Shown: positions 1 through 6,462 of the stretch, one piece after another
Position numbering within the stretch: the first letter of the stretch is position 1
Layout of the letters: each line of letters starts with the position of its first letter
From: Clostridiales bacterium
GTDB lineage: Bacteria; Bacillota; Clostridia; Oscillospirales; Oscillospiraceae
Length of the DNA: 9,863 bases
Direction of reading: 5' to 3'
Assembly: GCA_003522945.1 (NCBI GenBank)
Contig: DPHR01000181.1
Location: 758-10,620 of the forward strand
Notes under the pieces: generated by a model
Told to the model about the DNA's origin: nothing
The model's input: only the letters and a program-made list of their open reading frames with translations
Database searches by the model: none
Program-made: the position numbers and the translations under genes

Positions 1-240
1 GCTGTCGAGCGAAGCGAGACTGAGGGATTGTAGTTTTCGGAAAATGATAACCCCTCCGTCAAAAACTTCGTTTTTGCCACCTCCCCTGTCGAGGGGAGGC
101 AAGTGGGTTTGCAGAAAACCAACTTGGCGCCCCTAACAGGGGAGCTGGCAGCCGTAAGGCTGACTGAGGGGTAAACGACAATCCCTCCGGCTTTTGCCTG
201 CGGCAAAACCCACCTCCCTTTACACAAGGGAGGCTTCAAA
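1..240. repeat. Cluster of related palindromic intergenic repeats (one partial, one full, one solo half)
   Basis: No gene is visible in 1-251; it is filled by repeat units of one family. Bases 1-31 end in GACTGAGGGATTGT and look like the right half of a copy cut by the window edge. Bases 48-174 form a full copy: its ends are inverted (48-60 against 162-174, 11 of 13 matching), and inside are four hairpins at 60-76, 80-99 (CCTCCCCT/AGGGGAGG), 130-142 and 149-162 (CAGCC/GGCTG). Bases 178-233 repeat the left-half pattern alone: ACAATCCCTCCGGC, a hairpin at 189-211, then CCTCCCTT/AAGGGAGG at 213-233. An outer inverted pair (22-36 against 173-187, 14 of 15 matching) encloses the full copy. I recall similar short palindromic repeats between genes of Oscillospirales; mobility is inferred, and no transposase is present. 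Confidence 0.75.
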
Positions 241-251
241 AGGAACTCACC

Positions 252-1274
252 ATGAAAAACTACCGAAAACCCCGTCAGGAAGAAAATACCTCCCGCCGCG
301 CGCGGCGCGCTTCGCAGAAGAAGGTCATGCTCGCGGGCTGGATATTCCTCGGCGTGATGCTCATCGCCGCGATCGCCGCCATCATTCTGCTGCTTCCCGG
401 ACGGGACAAGACCCCCGATACGGAGGACCGGCCCCTGTCCGTGCCGCAGCTTAACCCCGGCGCGGGCGGCAGCGCCTTTCAGACGGAGCAGACCGCCGCG
501 CCCATCGAAACCGGCAAGACCGGCAGCGGGCGGCACGTTTCCGTCAACCGGTTCGACTGCGATTACACCCCGCCCGATACCGTGACGCTCGGCGTTTTGA
601 AGTCTGTGGATCTCACGGCGCTCGGCGAGACCGTGGCGGCGAACGTCGCCGCAAACGGCTGGGGCAGCGTGACATATTCCGTTTCGGAAAACGGCTCGCT
701 CCTTTTGCAGAACCCCAACGCCCCGGCGCTCACGCCGGACAATTACGATAAGCAGGAGGCGTTCCTTGCCTCTTCCCAGCCGGAAAACGCGGCGCGGACG
801 TTTCTGGAGCACAGCGGTCTCATCGGCCTGCTGCGCAATTACGGGCTGGAGCTCGGCACGGCGGCGGAGAACGACAACGGCGTGATCACCTTCCGCGGCA
901 CGGGCGGCACCGCGCAGAGCGAGTGCAGCGTGCGCTTCAGCTTTCTTTATACCGGCGACTTCAACCAGGCGGTCCTCCGCGCGGTGTATCTCGACGGCGC
1001 CGCGGACGTTCCGGCGCTTGCCATCAAAAAAGCGGCGTCGAATGCCGTCACATGGGACAGCGCCGACGACGGTACGGTCTCCGTGACCGCCGTGGAGCTT
1101 CGCAGCGTGCGCGGCCTGCCGTTTTACGCCTTCACCTGCTCGGACGGCTCGGTCGCCTACGCGCTCGCCTGCGACGAGAGCGCGCTCGACTCCGTATCCG
1201 GCGCGCGGGAAATTTATGAGGAGACCATGCGCGACGGCCTTCGCGAATACGTCGAGATCAGCGGCGCGGAGTGA
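252..1274 (+). CDS. Unrecognised membrane-anchored protein with large extracytoplasmic domain
   Basis: I do not recognise a family. The 340-residue product begins with a strongly basic cytoplasmic tail (about residues 1-24, rich in Lys/Arg), then one hydrophobic segment at about 25-48, so it should sit as a type II (N-in) membrane protein with the rest outside. Residues 50-95 are a low-complexity Pro/Gly/Thr linker; about 96-340 look like a folded alpha/beta domain with four cysteines (103, 225, 296, 307). The stretch around 277-310, strand-rich with a GLPFYAF...DGSVAYAL pattern, faintly resembles a PepSY-like repeat; this is a guess. The ATG at 252 is preceded by AAAAGGA (238-244) seven bases upstream. 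A GC-rich hairpin (1262-1285) straddles the stop but has no T-run. The gene lies 234 bases before the HTH gene, so co-transcription is uncertain. Confidence 0.85.
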   Translation: MKNYRKPRQEENTSRRARRASQKKVMLAGWIFLGVMLIAAIAAIILLLPGRDKTPDTEDRPLSVPQLNPGAGGSAFQTEQTAAPIETGKTGSGRHVSVNRFDCDYTPPDTVTLGVLKSVDLTALGETVAANVAANGWGSVTYSVSENGSLLLQNPNAPALTPDNYDKQEAFLASSQPENAARTFLEHSGLIGLLRNYGLELGTAAENDNGVITFRGTGGTAQSECSVRFSFLYTGDFNQAVLRAVYLDGAADVPALAIKKAASNAVTWDSADDGTVSVTAVELRSVRGLPFYAFTCSDGSVAYALACDESALDSVSGAREIYEETMRDGLREYVEISGAE

Positions 1275-1366
1275 CCGCCGCGCCGGAGGAAAAACGTCCG
1301 CTTTTCGGCAGAATGACGGATTTCGTCCGTCCCAGTGAAACAATTTTCGCCACTGTACGGAAATGT

Positions 1367-1381
1367 TACACTCTGAGTGTA
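1367..1381. promoter_or_regulatory. Perfect 15-base palindrome, candidate operator
   Basis: TACACTCTGAGTGTA has two perfect seven-base arms around a single T. It lies in the gap between the membrane protein and the HTH gene, 128 bases upstream of the HTH start. TG at 1364-1365 followed by TACACT would pass as a weak extended -10 overlapping the left arm, but no convincing -35 is seen. Being a regulator binding site is inference. Confidence 0.35.
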
Positions 1382-1400
1382 GAAAAACACACCGCTAGAT

Positions 1401-1441
1401 GATTTACTATTTCACGCTTTATTCGTTAAAATTAGTAAATC
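1401..1441 (+). promoter_or_regulatory. Candidate promoter of the HTH gene enclosed by a 9-base inverted repeat
   Basis: GATTTACTA (1401-1409) and TAGTAAATC (1433-1441) are perfect inverted arms 23 bases apart in an AT-rich stretch. A possible sigma-A promoter lies within them: TTTACT (1403-1408), 18 bases, then TAAAAT (1427-1432). The predicted transcript would have a leader of about 70 bases before the HTH gene. Symmetry flanking a promoter fits an operator for autoregulation, but neither the promoter nor the binding is proved by the sequence. Confidence 0.35.
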
Positions 1442-1508
1442 CAAGCCGGGGGTCTTTGTACATACTAGCTATGCTCCGGTAAACCGTTTGCCGTGAGAGG
1501 AAAAACGT

Positions 1509-1742
1509 ATGCGCGAGGACTACAGAGAACGATTCAGAATACTCGGTCTGCGGATCGCCTACTACCGCAAGATGCGCGGCATGACGCAGGAGCAGTTCGC
1601 CGAGGCGATCGGCCGGAGCGTGAGCTTTGTGAGCCAGATCGAGGCGAACAATGCCGCCGAGGTCAAGGGCGTGTCGCTCGAAACGCTCTTTCTCATGAGC
1701 GAAAAGCTCGGCATTTCCATGGCGCGGCTCTTTGAGGACTGA
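1509..1742 (+). CDS. Small XRE-family helix-turn-helix transcriptional regulator
   Basis: The 77-residue product is almost nothing but a Cro/CI-type (HTH_3) DNA-binding domain, about residues 12-75. The signature helices are visible: LRIAYYRKMRGMTQEQFAEAIG leads into the first HTH helix (26-35) and SVSFVSQIEA (37-46) is the recognition helix, followed by SLETLFLMSEKLGIS, which closes the five-helix bundle. There is no sensory, TPR or peptidase domain, so any signal would have to come from a partner or from oligomer state. The ATG is chosen because GAGAGGA (1495-1501) lies seven bases upstream and the domain begins soon after. It ends 83 bases before the peptide-binding lipoprotein gene on the same strand, making that operon, and its own gene, the likeliest targets. 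That link is inferred from position. Confidence 0.88.
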   Translation: MREDYRERFRILGLRIAYYRKMRGMTQEQFAEAIGRSVSFVSQIEANNAAEVKGVSLETLFLMSEKLGISMARLFED

Positions 1743-1762
1743 AGCGCCGGAAATACATAAAG

Positions 1763-1790
1763 TTTATTAACGCTTCCCGCGTTTAATAAA
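1763..1790. promoter_or_regulatory. Imperfect palindrome in the oppA leader
   Basis: TTTATTAACGC (1763-1773) and GCGTTTAATAAA (1779-1790) are inverted around TTCCC with one extra T in the right arm. It is followed by A residues, not T, so it is a poor terminator for the HTH gene. It sits 19 bases before the oppA Shine-Dalgarno. A weak promoter (TTGAGG at 1732-1737, 16 bases, TACATA at 1754-1759) would start transcription at about this palindrome, the position expected of an operator or a 5' mRNA hairpin. Function is inferred. Confidence 0.4.
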
Positions 1791-1825
1791 AAAGTTTGAA
1801 AATCCAATAAGGAGGAGAACAAACA

Positions 1826-3871
1826 ATGAAGAAATTCCTTGCGCTGCTTCTTGCCGTTGTCATGGTGCTGAGCCTGGCCGCGTGCGGAAGCGAGGCTCCT
1901 GCTCCGGCTCCCACGGAAGCCCCGGCGGAACAGCCTGCTGAGACCCCGGCTGAGCAGCCGGCTGAAGAGCCGACCGCGGAGCCTGTCGAAGAGTACACCG
2001 GTCCGGACACTTTCTCCATGATCGCGAACTTCGACATCACCACGCTGGACTATGTTTACAACAACAAGTCCTCCAACGGTGACTACACCTGCAACTTTGT
2101 GGAAGGCCTGCTCACCCAGGACAACCACGGCAAGCTCGTCCCCGGCATGGCTACCGAGTGGAGCTGCAACGACGATGCTTCCGAGTGGACCTTCACCATT
2201 CGTGACGACGCCGTTTGGTCCACCAGCGCCGGCGAAGAGTACGACGCCGTTACGGCCGAGGACTTCGTCACCGGTCTGAAGCACGCTGCTGACTCCAAGA
2301 GCGAGACCCTCGGCCTCGTCGCTGACCTCATCGTCGGCCTGCGCGAGTACTCCGAAGGCACCGGCAAGTGGGAAGACGTCGGCATCAAGGCGGACGGCAA
2401 CCAGCTCACCTACACCCTGACCGGTCCCTGCGGCTACTTCGACGGTATGACCACCTACGCCATCCTGTGGCCCATCAACGCCGAGTTCCTCGAGTCCAAG
2501 GGCTCCGACTTCGGCGCCGTTGAACCCGACTCCATCCTCTACAACGGCTGCTACATCCTGTCCTCTCTCGTCCCGGCGCAGGAAGTGCGCTTCGACGCCA
2601 ACCCCAACTACTACGACGCGAAGAACGTTTTCGTTCAGCACGTTGTCGTGACCTACTCCGACGGTAAGGATCCCGCCCAGCAGTTCAACATGTTCGTGAA
2701 CGGCGAAGTCACCTCCACCACCGTCAACCAGTCCCTGCCCGAGGTCGTTGCGAAGGCTGCCGAGCTCTATCCCGACAACCAGTACAAGAGCATGACCACC
2801 GCCACCTCTTACTGGGGCGCCTTCAACTGGGATCGCCAGATGTACGCTCTGTACAACGATCCCTCCGTCTCCACCACCAGCAAGACCGACGCCCAGAAGG
2901 CTGACACCAAGGCCGCCATTCTGAACGCCGACTTCCGCCGCGCCGTTTACGCCGCTTACTCCGCGCACGCCGTTGAGGCCATCACTCTCGGCGAGGAGCA
3001 CGCCGATGGCGTCATCCGCAACACCCTCATTCCTTACACCTTCCAGACCACTTCCGACGGCCGCGCCTACGGCTCCATCGTTGAGAAGTACGCCGCCGAG
3101 CTCGTTGCCGATTATGAAGGCATCGATCTGAACGACGGTCACGACGCCTGGTACAACCCCGAGCTCGCCAAGACCTTTGCCGAGCGCGCCAAGGAAGAGC
3201 TGGGCGACAGCGTCTCCGAGTGGCCCATCCACATCGACGTTCCTGTCTACGCCGCTTCTGAGAACCAGAAGAACATGCAGCTCGCGATGAAGAAGTCCGT
3301 TGAGGACGCCATCGGCGATTACGTCGTCATCGACCTGCAGTTCCTCGAGGGCAACTCCTCCGTCTACTACTCCTCGTTCTACAACCAGCCCACCGGCGAA
3401 GATAACTCCATCGACCTCGTGTTCGGCGCCGGCTGGGGCCCCGACTACGGCGATCCTCTGACCTACCTGCACTGCTTCGACGTCCACGACGGCGACATGC
3501 TCAACTACTCCGGCATCAACATCGAGAGCCAGGGTCAGTCCGAAGAGCAGAAGGCCGTTCTCGAGACCCTCGGCCTCAATGAGGTCCAGGAGATCGTTGA
3601 TCAGGCTACCGCCGCCACCGGCGACGAGCGCATCGAGCTCTTCGCGAAGGCTGAGGCCATGCTGCTCACCAACGGCATCCTCCGTCCTTACTCCACCAGC
3701 GGCGCGAACATCACCATCAGCAAGGTGAAGCCCTTCACCGTCGCCTACGGTCTCTACGGCCAGGCTGCTTACAACCAGGTGCCGTACTTCAAGTACATGC
3801 AGCTCCTCGACGAGCCTGTGACTGCTGCCGAGTACGAAGCCGCGAAGGAAGCCTGGATGGCCGGCAAATAA
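1826..3871 (+). CDS. oppA: Oligopeptide ABC transporter substrate-binding lipoprotein (OppA/AmiA type)
   Basis: This is the extracellular peptide receptor of the importer encoded downstream. Residues 1-19 are a lipoprotein signal peptide ending in the lipobox LAAC, with Cys20 the lipidation site. Residues 22-58 are a Pro/Ala/Glu linker with repeated PAEQPAE-like units that tethers the domain. From about 60 onward comes a family 5 binding domain (SBP_bac_5): GKLVPGMATEWS at 102-113, WTFTIRDDAVW at 121-131, TAEDFVTGLK at 143-152 and DSILYNGCYIL at 235-245 are typical. At 681 residues it is longer than enteric OppA but close to streptococcal AmiA. The start has a strong AAGGAGG (1809-1815) ten bases upstream. 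Codon use is heavily biased to C-ending codons and AAG/AAC, suggesting high expression. The bound peptides cannot be read from the sequence. Confidence 0.95.
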   Translation: MKKFLALLLAVVMVLSLAACGSEAPAPAPTEAPAEQPAETPAEQPAEEPTAEPVEEYTGPDTFSMIANFDITTLDYVYNNKSSNGDYTCNFVEGLLTQDNHGKLVPGMATEWSCNDDASEWTFTIRDDAVWSTSAGEEYDAVTAEDFVTGLKHAADSKSETLGLVADLIVGLREYSEGTGKWEDVGIKADGNQLTYTLTGPCGYFDGMTTYAILWPINAEFLESKGSDFGAVEPDSILYNGCYILSSLVPAQEVRFDANPNYYDAKNVFVQHVVVTYSDGKDPAQQFNMFVNGEVTSTTVNQSLPEVVAKAAELYPDNQYKSMTTATSYWGAFNWDRQMYALYNDPSVSTTSKTDAQKADTKAAILNADFRRAVYAAYSAHAVEAITLGEEHADGVIRNTLIPYTFQTTSDGRAYGSIVEKYAAELVADYEGIDLNDGHDAWYNPELAKTFAERAKEELGDSVSEWPIHIDVPVYAASENQKNMQLAMKKSVEDAIGDYVVIDLQFLEGNSSVYYSSFYNQPTGEDNSIDLVFGAGWGPDYGDPLTYLHCFDVHDGDMLNYSGINIESQGQSEEQKAVLETLGLNEVQEIVDQATAATGDERIELFAKAEAMLLTNGILRPYSTSGANITISKVKPFTVAYGLYGQAAYNQVPYFKYMQLLDEPVTAAEYEAAKEAWMAGK

Positions 3872-3912
3872 TTGCTGAACAGCTACAGCACAAGCACTGA
3901 CTAATTGAACAG

Positions 3913-3949
3913 AGAGAGCCGGGCGGCCATGCTTCTCGGCTCTTTCTTG
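3913..3949 (+). terminator. Terminator-like hairpin after oppA
   Basis: Arms 3915-3923 (AGAGCCGGG) and 3935-3943 (CTCGGCTCT) pair over nine positions with one G-U, and can extend to 3913/3945. The loop is 11 bases and is followed by TTTCTTG. No convincing promoter is seen between here and oppB, so it is probably a leaky terminator that lets some transcripts continue into the permease genes, leaving binding protein in excess over the membrane complex, a common arrangement in ABC importers. Confidence 0.6.
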
Positions 3950-3950
3950 T

Positions 3951-3988
3951 ATCGATTGACAGGGGCCTTTTGTCCCCTGTCAACCGAT
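3951..3988 (+). other. Long stem-loop between oppA and oppB
   Basis: TTGACAGGGG (3956-3965) and CCCCTGTCAA (3974-3983) are perfect ten-base arms around an eight-base loop. After one A-C mismatch, ATCG (3951-3954) pairs with CGAT (3985-3988), giving 15 paired positions with one mismatch. No T-tract follows, so it is not a standard terminator. It lies 12 bases before the oppB ribosome binding site (AAGGAA, 4000-4005). It may stabilise the 5' end of a processed oppBCDF message or serve as an operator; TTGACA in the left arm matches a -35 box, but no -10 lies at the right distance. Confidence 0.55.
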
Positions 3989-4016
3989 GCTATCTTTGTA
4001 AGGAACGGTACCACCT

Positions 4017-5516
4017 ATGAGAAAAGGATATATCTGGAACCGCCTGCTGCGCTCGCTCGTCTCCATTTTGATCATCATGCTCATCGTGTTTACGATGGTC
4101 TATACGTTGGTGCCGCGTGACAACATCTTCTTTGAAGACAGCACATACCGCAAGCTCGGCGGAAAATCCGACGATAAAACCGAATACGTTTATTCAACCT
4201 GGCAGAAGCTCGGTTATCTGGACTACGTCCGCATCAACGACTACTGCCTTAATCTCTATGAAGCCGGCAGCCCGGAAATGATCGCCGCTATCGAGCCGGA
4301 TTCTCCGGAAAGCCAGGCCTTTGTGGAGCAGTATTCCGCGCAGGGCTATACGATCGCCAACTATCTGCAGAGCGGACGTTACTATGCCTATAAGGACACG
4401 CCCGTCATCAAGCGCATGGCGAACTGGCTTGCCCATCTGATCGTCATCGATACTCCCTGGTCTGTCAAGGATGAGACGAACCCGGATCTTGAGCGCGGCC
4501 TTCGCTTCGGCACGACGCCTACCGGCGGCGTGGCTCTCATCGGCAGCGGCACGACGCACAAGTACCTGCTGTATACCGACAGCCGCTTCCCGTGGATTCA
4601 TCAGAACATTATCACGCTGAACTTCGGTACCTCTTATCCGACCTATCAGGGCCTGGACGTGCTCCGCGTGCTTTTCCAGTCGCAGGGCACCGAGGTCAAG
4701 CGCCCTGTCACCTTTGAAACCGGTTATGAAGCCGAGTCCGGAATCATTTTCGGCTCGCTTAAGTATAAGTCCGTTCTCGACAGAATGGATATGAAGAAAT
4801 TCACCGACCATTACGCGTCCTTTGAAACGCAGAAGGGTCAGCCGTCCATGATCGGCACCTCGTTCATCATGGGTCTCTTCGCCATGGCGGTCGCCTACAT
4901 TCTCGGACTGCCGTTCGGCGTTCTCATGGCACGAAACAAGGATAAGTTCGCCGATAAGCTCGGCATGGTGTATATCATCTTCATCATCGCCGTGCCGTCG
5001 CTCGCGTACATCTATCTCTTCCGCTATCTCGGCACAACGCTCTTCAATCTGCCGTCGGTCTTTACGACCTATGGCCCGGGCGACGTGCGATCCTGGATCT
5101 TGCCCATCATCTCACTGGCGCTGCCGTCTATTGCGAGCCTCATGCTCTGGACGCGCCGCTATGTTGTGGACCAGATGAACTCCGACTATGTGAAGTTCGC
5201 CAAGGCCAAGGGCCTCAACCAGCGCGAGATCTTCAGCGGACATATTTTCAAGAATGCCGTCATCCCCATCGCGCAGGGCATCCCCGCGTCTCTCGCGGCC
5301 TGCATCACCGGCGCGATCATCACCGAGTCGATCTACTCCGTCGGCGGCATGGGAAAAATGCTGCCCAACGCCATCAACCAGTACAACAACGTTATGATCG
5401 TGGCGCTCGCGTTCATCTTCTCCACGGTATCGGTGCTGTCGGTGCTGGCGGGCGACATTGTTCTCACGAAGGTCGATCCGCGTATTTCGCTCAGCGAGAA
5501 GGCAGGGAGGTCGTAA
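4017..5516 (+). CDS. oppB: Oligopeptide ABC transporter permease, OppB/AmiC type
   Basis: This is one of the two channel subunits. A first membrane segment (about 13-33, ending in the LVPRD variant of the usual VPGDP) is followed by a large insert of about 240 residues (34-275) that should lie outside the membrane. The standard five-helix permease core comes next (helices near 281-303, 315-335, 357-379, 420-440, 458-480). The cytoplasmic EAA-like coupling loop that contacts the ATPase is at about 392-417 (YVKFAKAKGL...HIFKNAVIP). The C-terminal TKVDPRI matches the usual DPR ending. Typical OppB/DppB proteins are just over 300 residues; 499 matches the Firmicutes AmiC subfamily (about 500), so the insert is a family trait and not a fusion. 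The start follows AAGGAA (4000-4005) by 11 bases. It abuts the next permease gene with no gap. Confidence 0.94.
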   Translation: MRKGYIWNRLLRSLVSILIIMLIVFTMVYTLVPRDNIFFEDSTYRKLGGKSDDKTEYVYSTWQKLGYLDYVRINDYCLNLYEAGSPEMIAAIEPDSPESQAFVEQYSAQGYTIANYLQSGRYYAYKDTPVIKRMANWLAHLIVIDTPWSVKDETNPDLERGLRFGTTPTGGVALIGSGTTHKYLLYTDSRFPWIHQNIITLNFGTSYPTYQGLDVLRVLFQSQGTEVKRPVTFETGYEAESGIIFGSLKYKSVLDRMDMKKFTDHYASFETQKGQPSMIGTSFIMGLFAMAVAYILGLPFGVLMARNKDKFADKLGMVYIIFIIAVPSLAYIYLFRYLGTTLFNLPSVFTTYGPGDVRSWILPIISLALPSIASLMLWTRRYVVDQMNSDYVKFAKAKGLNQREIFSGHIFKNAVIPIAQGIPASLAACITGAIITESIYSVGGMGKMLPNAINQYNNVMIVALAFIFSTVSVLSVLAGDIVLTKVDPRISLSEKAGRS

Positions 5517-6449
5517 ATGAATACCGAAAATATCGATAAGAGCCTCTTTGAGTTTGCAGCCTTCGACGAGATGGAATCGGAGCACATTGCCGCTCCGCGC
5601 TATTCCTACTGGAAATCCGTGTTCCGCACGTTCTTCAAGAACAAGTTTACGGTCATCGTATCGATCCTGCTGATCGCCGTTGTCGCGTTCGCGCTCATTC
5701 AGCCGACGCGCTCCGGCTACAGCCCCATCGATACGCCGAACATCAACAATGCCGAGATGAAGTTCCTGAAGCCGAGCGCCGAGCACATCTTCGGCACCGA
5801 CCACGTCGGCAACGAGGTATTTGACGCCGTCTGGGCGGGCGCGAGAAACTCCATCATCATCTCCTTCGTCTGCACGGCCATCAATATGCTCGTCGGCATT
5901 CCGATCGGCGCGCTCTGGGGTTTCTCCAAGAAGATGGACAAGTGGATGATCGAGGTCTACAACATCATCTCCAACGTCCCGTTCCTGCTGCTCGCCATGA
6001 TCCTCTCCTACATCCTCGGCGCCGGTATGCGCTCGCTCATTATCACGATGACGTGTACCGAGTGGATCTTTGTCGCGTACTTTATCCGCACGCAGGTCAT
6101 GATCATCCGCGACCGTGAGTACAACATGGCGTCCAAGTGCCTCGGCACCAGGACGTGGACGATGATCGTGAGAAACATCCTGCCGTACCTCATCTCCGTC
6201 ATCATGACGTATGTGTCCCGGCAGATCCCCTCGCTTATCTCCTACGAGGTGTTCCTCTCCTACATGGGTCTCGGTCTCGGCACGACCAACGCGTCCCTCG
6301 GCCAGTCCATCTCGCTCTATACCTCTTATATGAACGGCTATCCGCACCTGTTCTGGATCCCCGTCGGCGTTCTGGCGTTTATCTCCATCTCCCTCTACAT
6401 CGTGGGACAGAAGCTCGCCGACGCTGCCGATCCGCGCACGCATATGTGA
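5517..6449 (+). CDS. oppC: Oligopeptide ABC transporter permease, OppC/AmiD type
   Basis: The second channel subunit pairs with the product of the preceding gene. A cytoplasmic N-terminal tail (1-43) is followed by a membrane helix at about 44-61. Then comes the diagnostic segment HIFGTDHVGNEVFDAVWAGA (90-109), the OppC equivalent of the LGTDxxGRD motif. The binding-protein-dependent transport domain follows, with helices near 111-135, 148-168, 172-192, 222-240 and 279-297. The EAA coupling loop is at about 202-226 (YNMASKCLGT...ILPYLI), and the chain ends in ADAADPR. The length (310) is normal for OppC/AmiD. Its ATG directly follows the TAA of oppB, with GGGAGG (5505-5510) supplying the ribosome binding site inside oppB, so translation is probably coupled and the two permeases made in equal amounts. 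Confidence 0.95.
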   Translation: MNTENIDKSLFEFAAFDEMESEHIAAPRYSYWKSVFRTFFKNKFTVIVSILLIAVVAFALIQPTRSGYSPIDTPNINNAEMKFLKPSAEHIFGTDHVGNEVFDAVWAGARNSIIISFVCTAINMLVGIPIGALWGFSKKMDKWMIEVYNIISNVPFLLLAMILSYILGAGMRSLIITMTCTEWIFVAYFIRTQVMIIRDREYNMASKCLGTRTWTMIVRNILPYLISVIMTYVSRQIPSLISYEVFLSYMGLGLGTTNASLGQSISLYTSYMNGYPHLFWIPVGVLAFISISLYIVGQKLADAADPRTHM

Positions 6450-6462
6450 GGGGGACAGAGTA

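Noticed and set aside
1..240. CRISPR array
   Set aside because: The repeats are palindromic, unequal in length and nested, with no constant repeat-spacer periodicity and no cas genes in the window.
1315..1331. Hairpin GACGGA/TCCGTC as a terminator for the 252-1274 gene
   Set aside because: The stem is only six to seven pairs and is followed by CCAGTGAAACAA, not a T-tract; at most a minor structure.
1313..1402. Small open frame of 29 codons between the membrane protein and the HTH gene
   Set aside because: It has no ribosome binding site at a usable distance and runs across both the hairpin at 1315-1331 and the palindrome at 1367-1381, so it is better read as regulatory DNA.
1562..3487. Antisense reading frame of 641 codons opposite oppA
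   Set aside because: It mirrors the strong C-ending codon bias of oppA, which removes stops from the opposite strand. The translation is a Val/Gly/Asp-rich sequence with no recognisable domain, and oppA itself is unmistakable.
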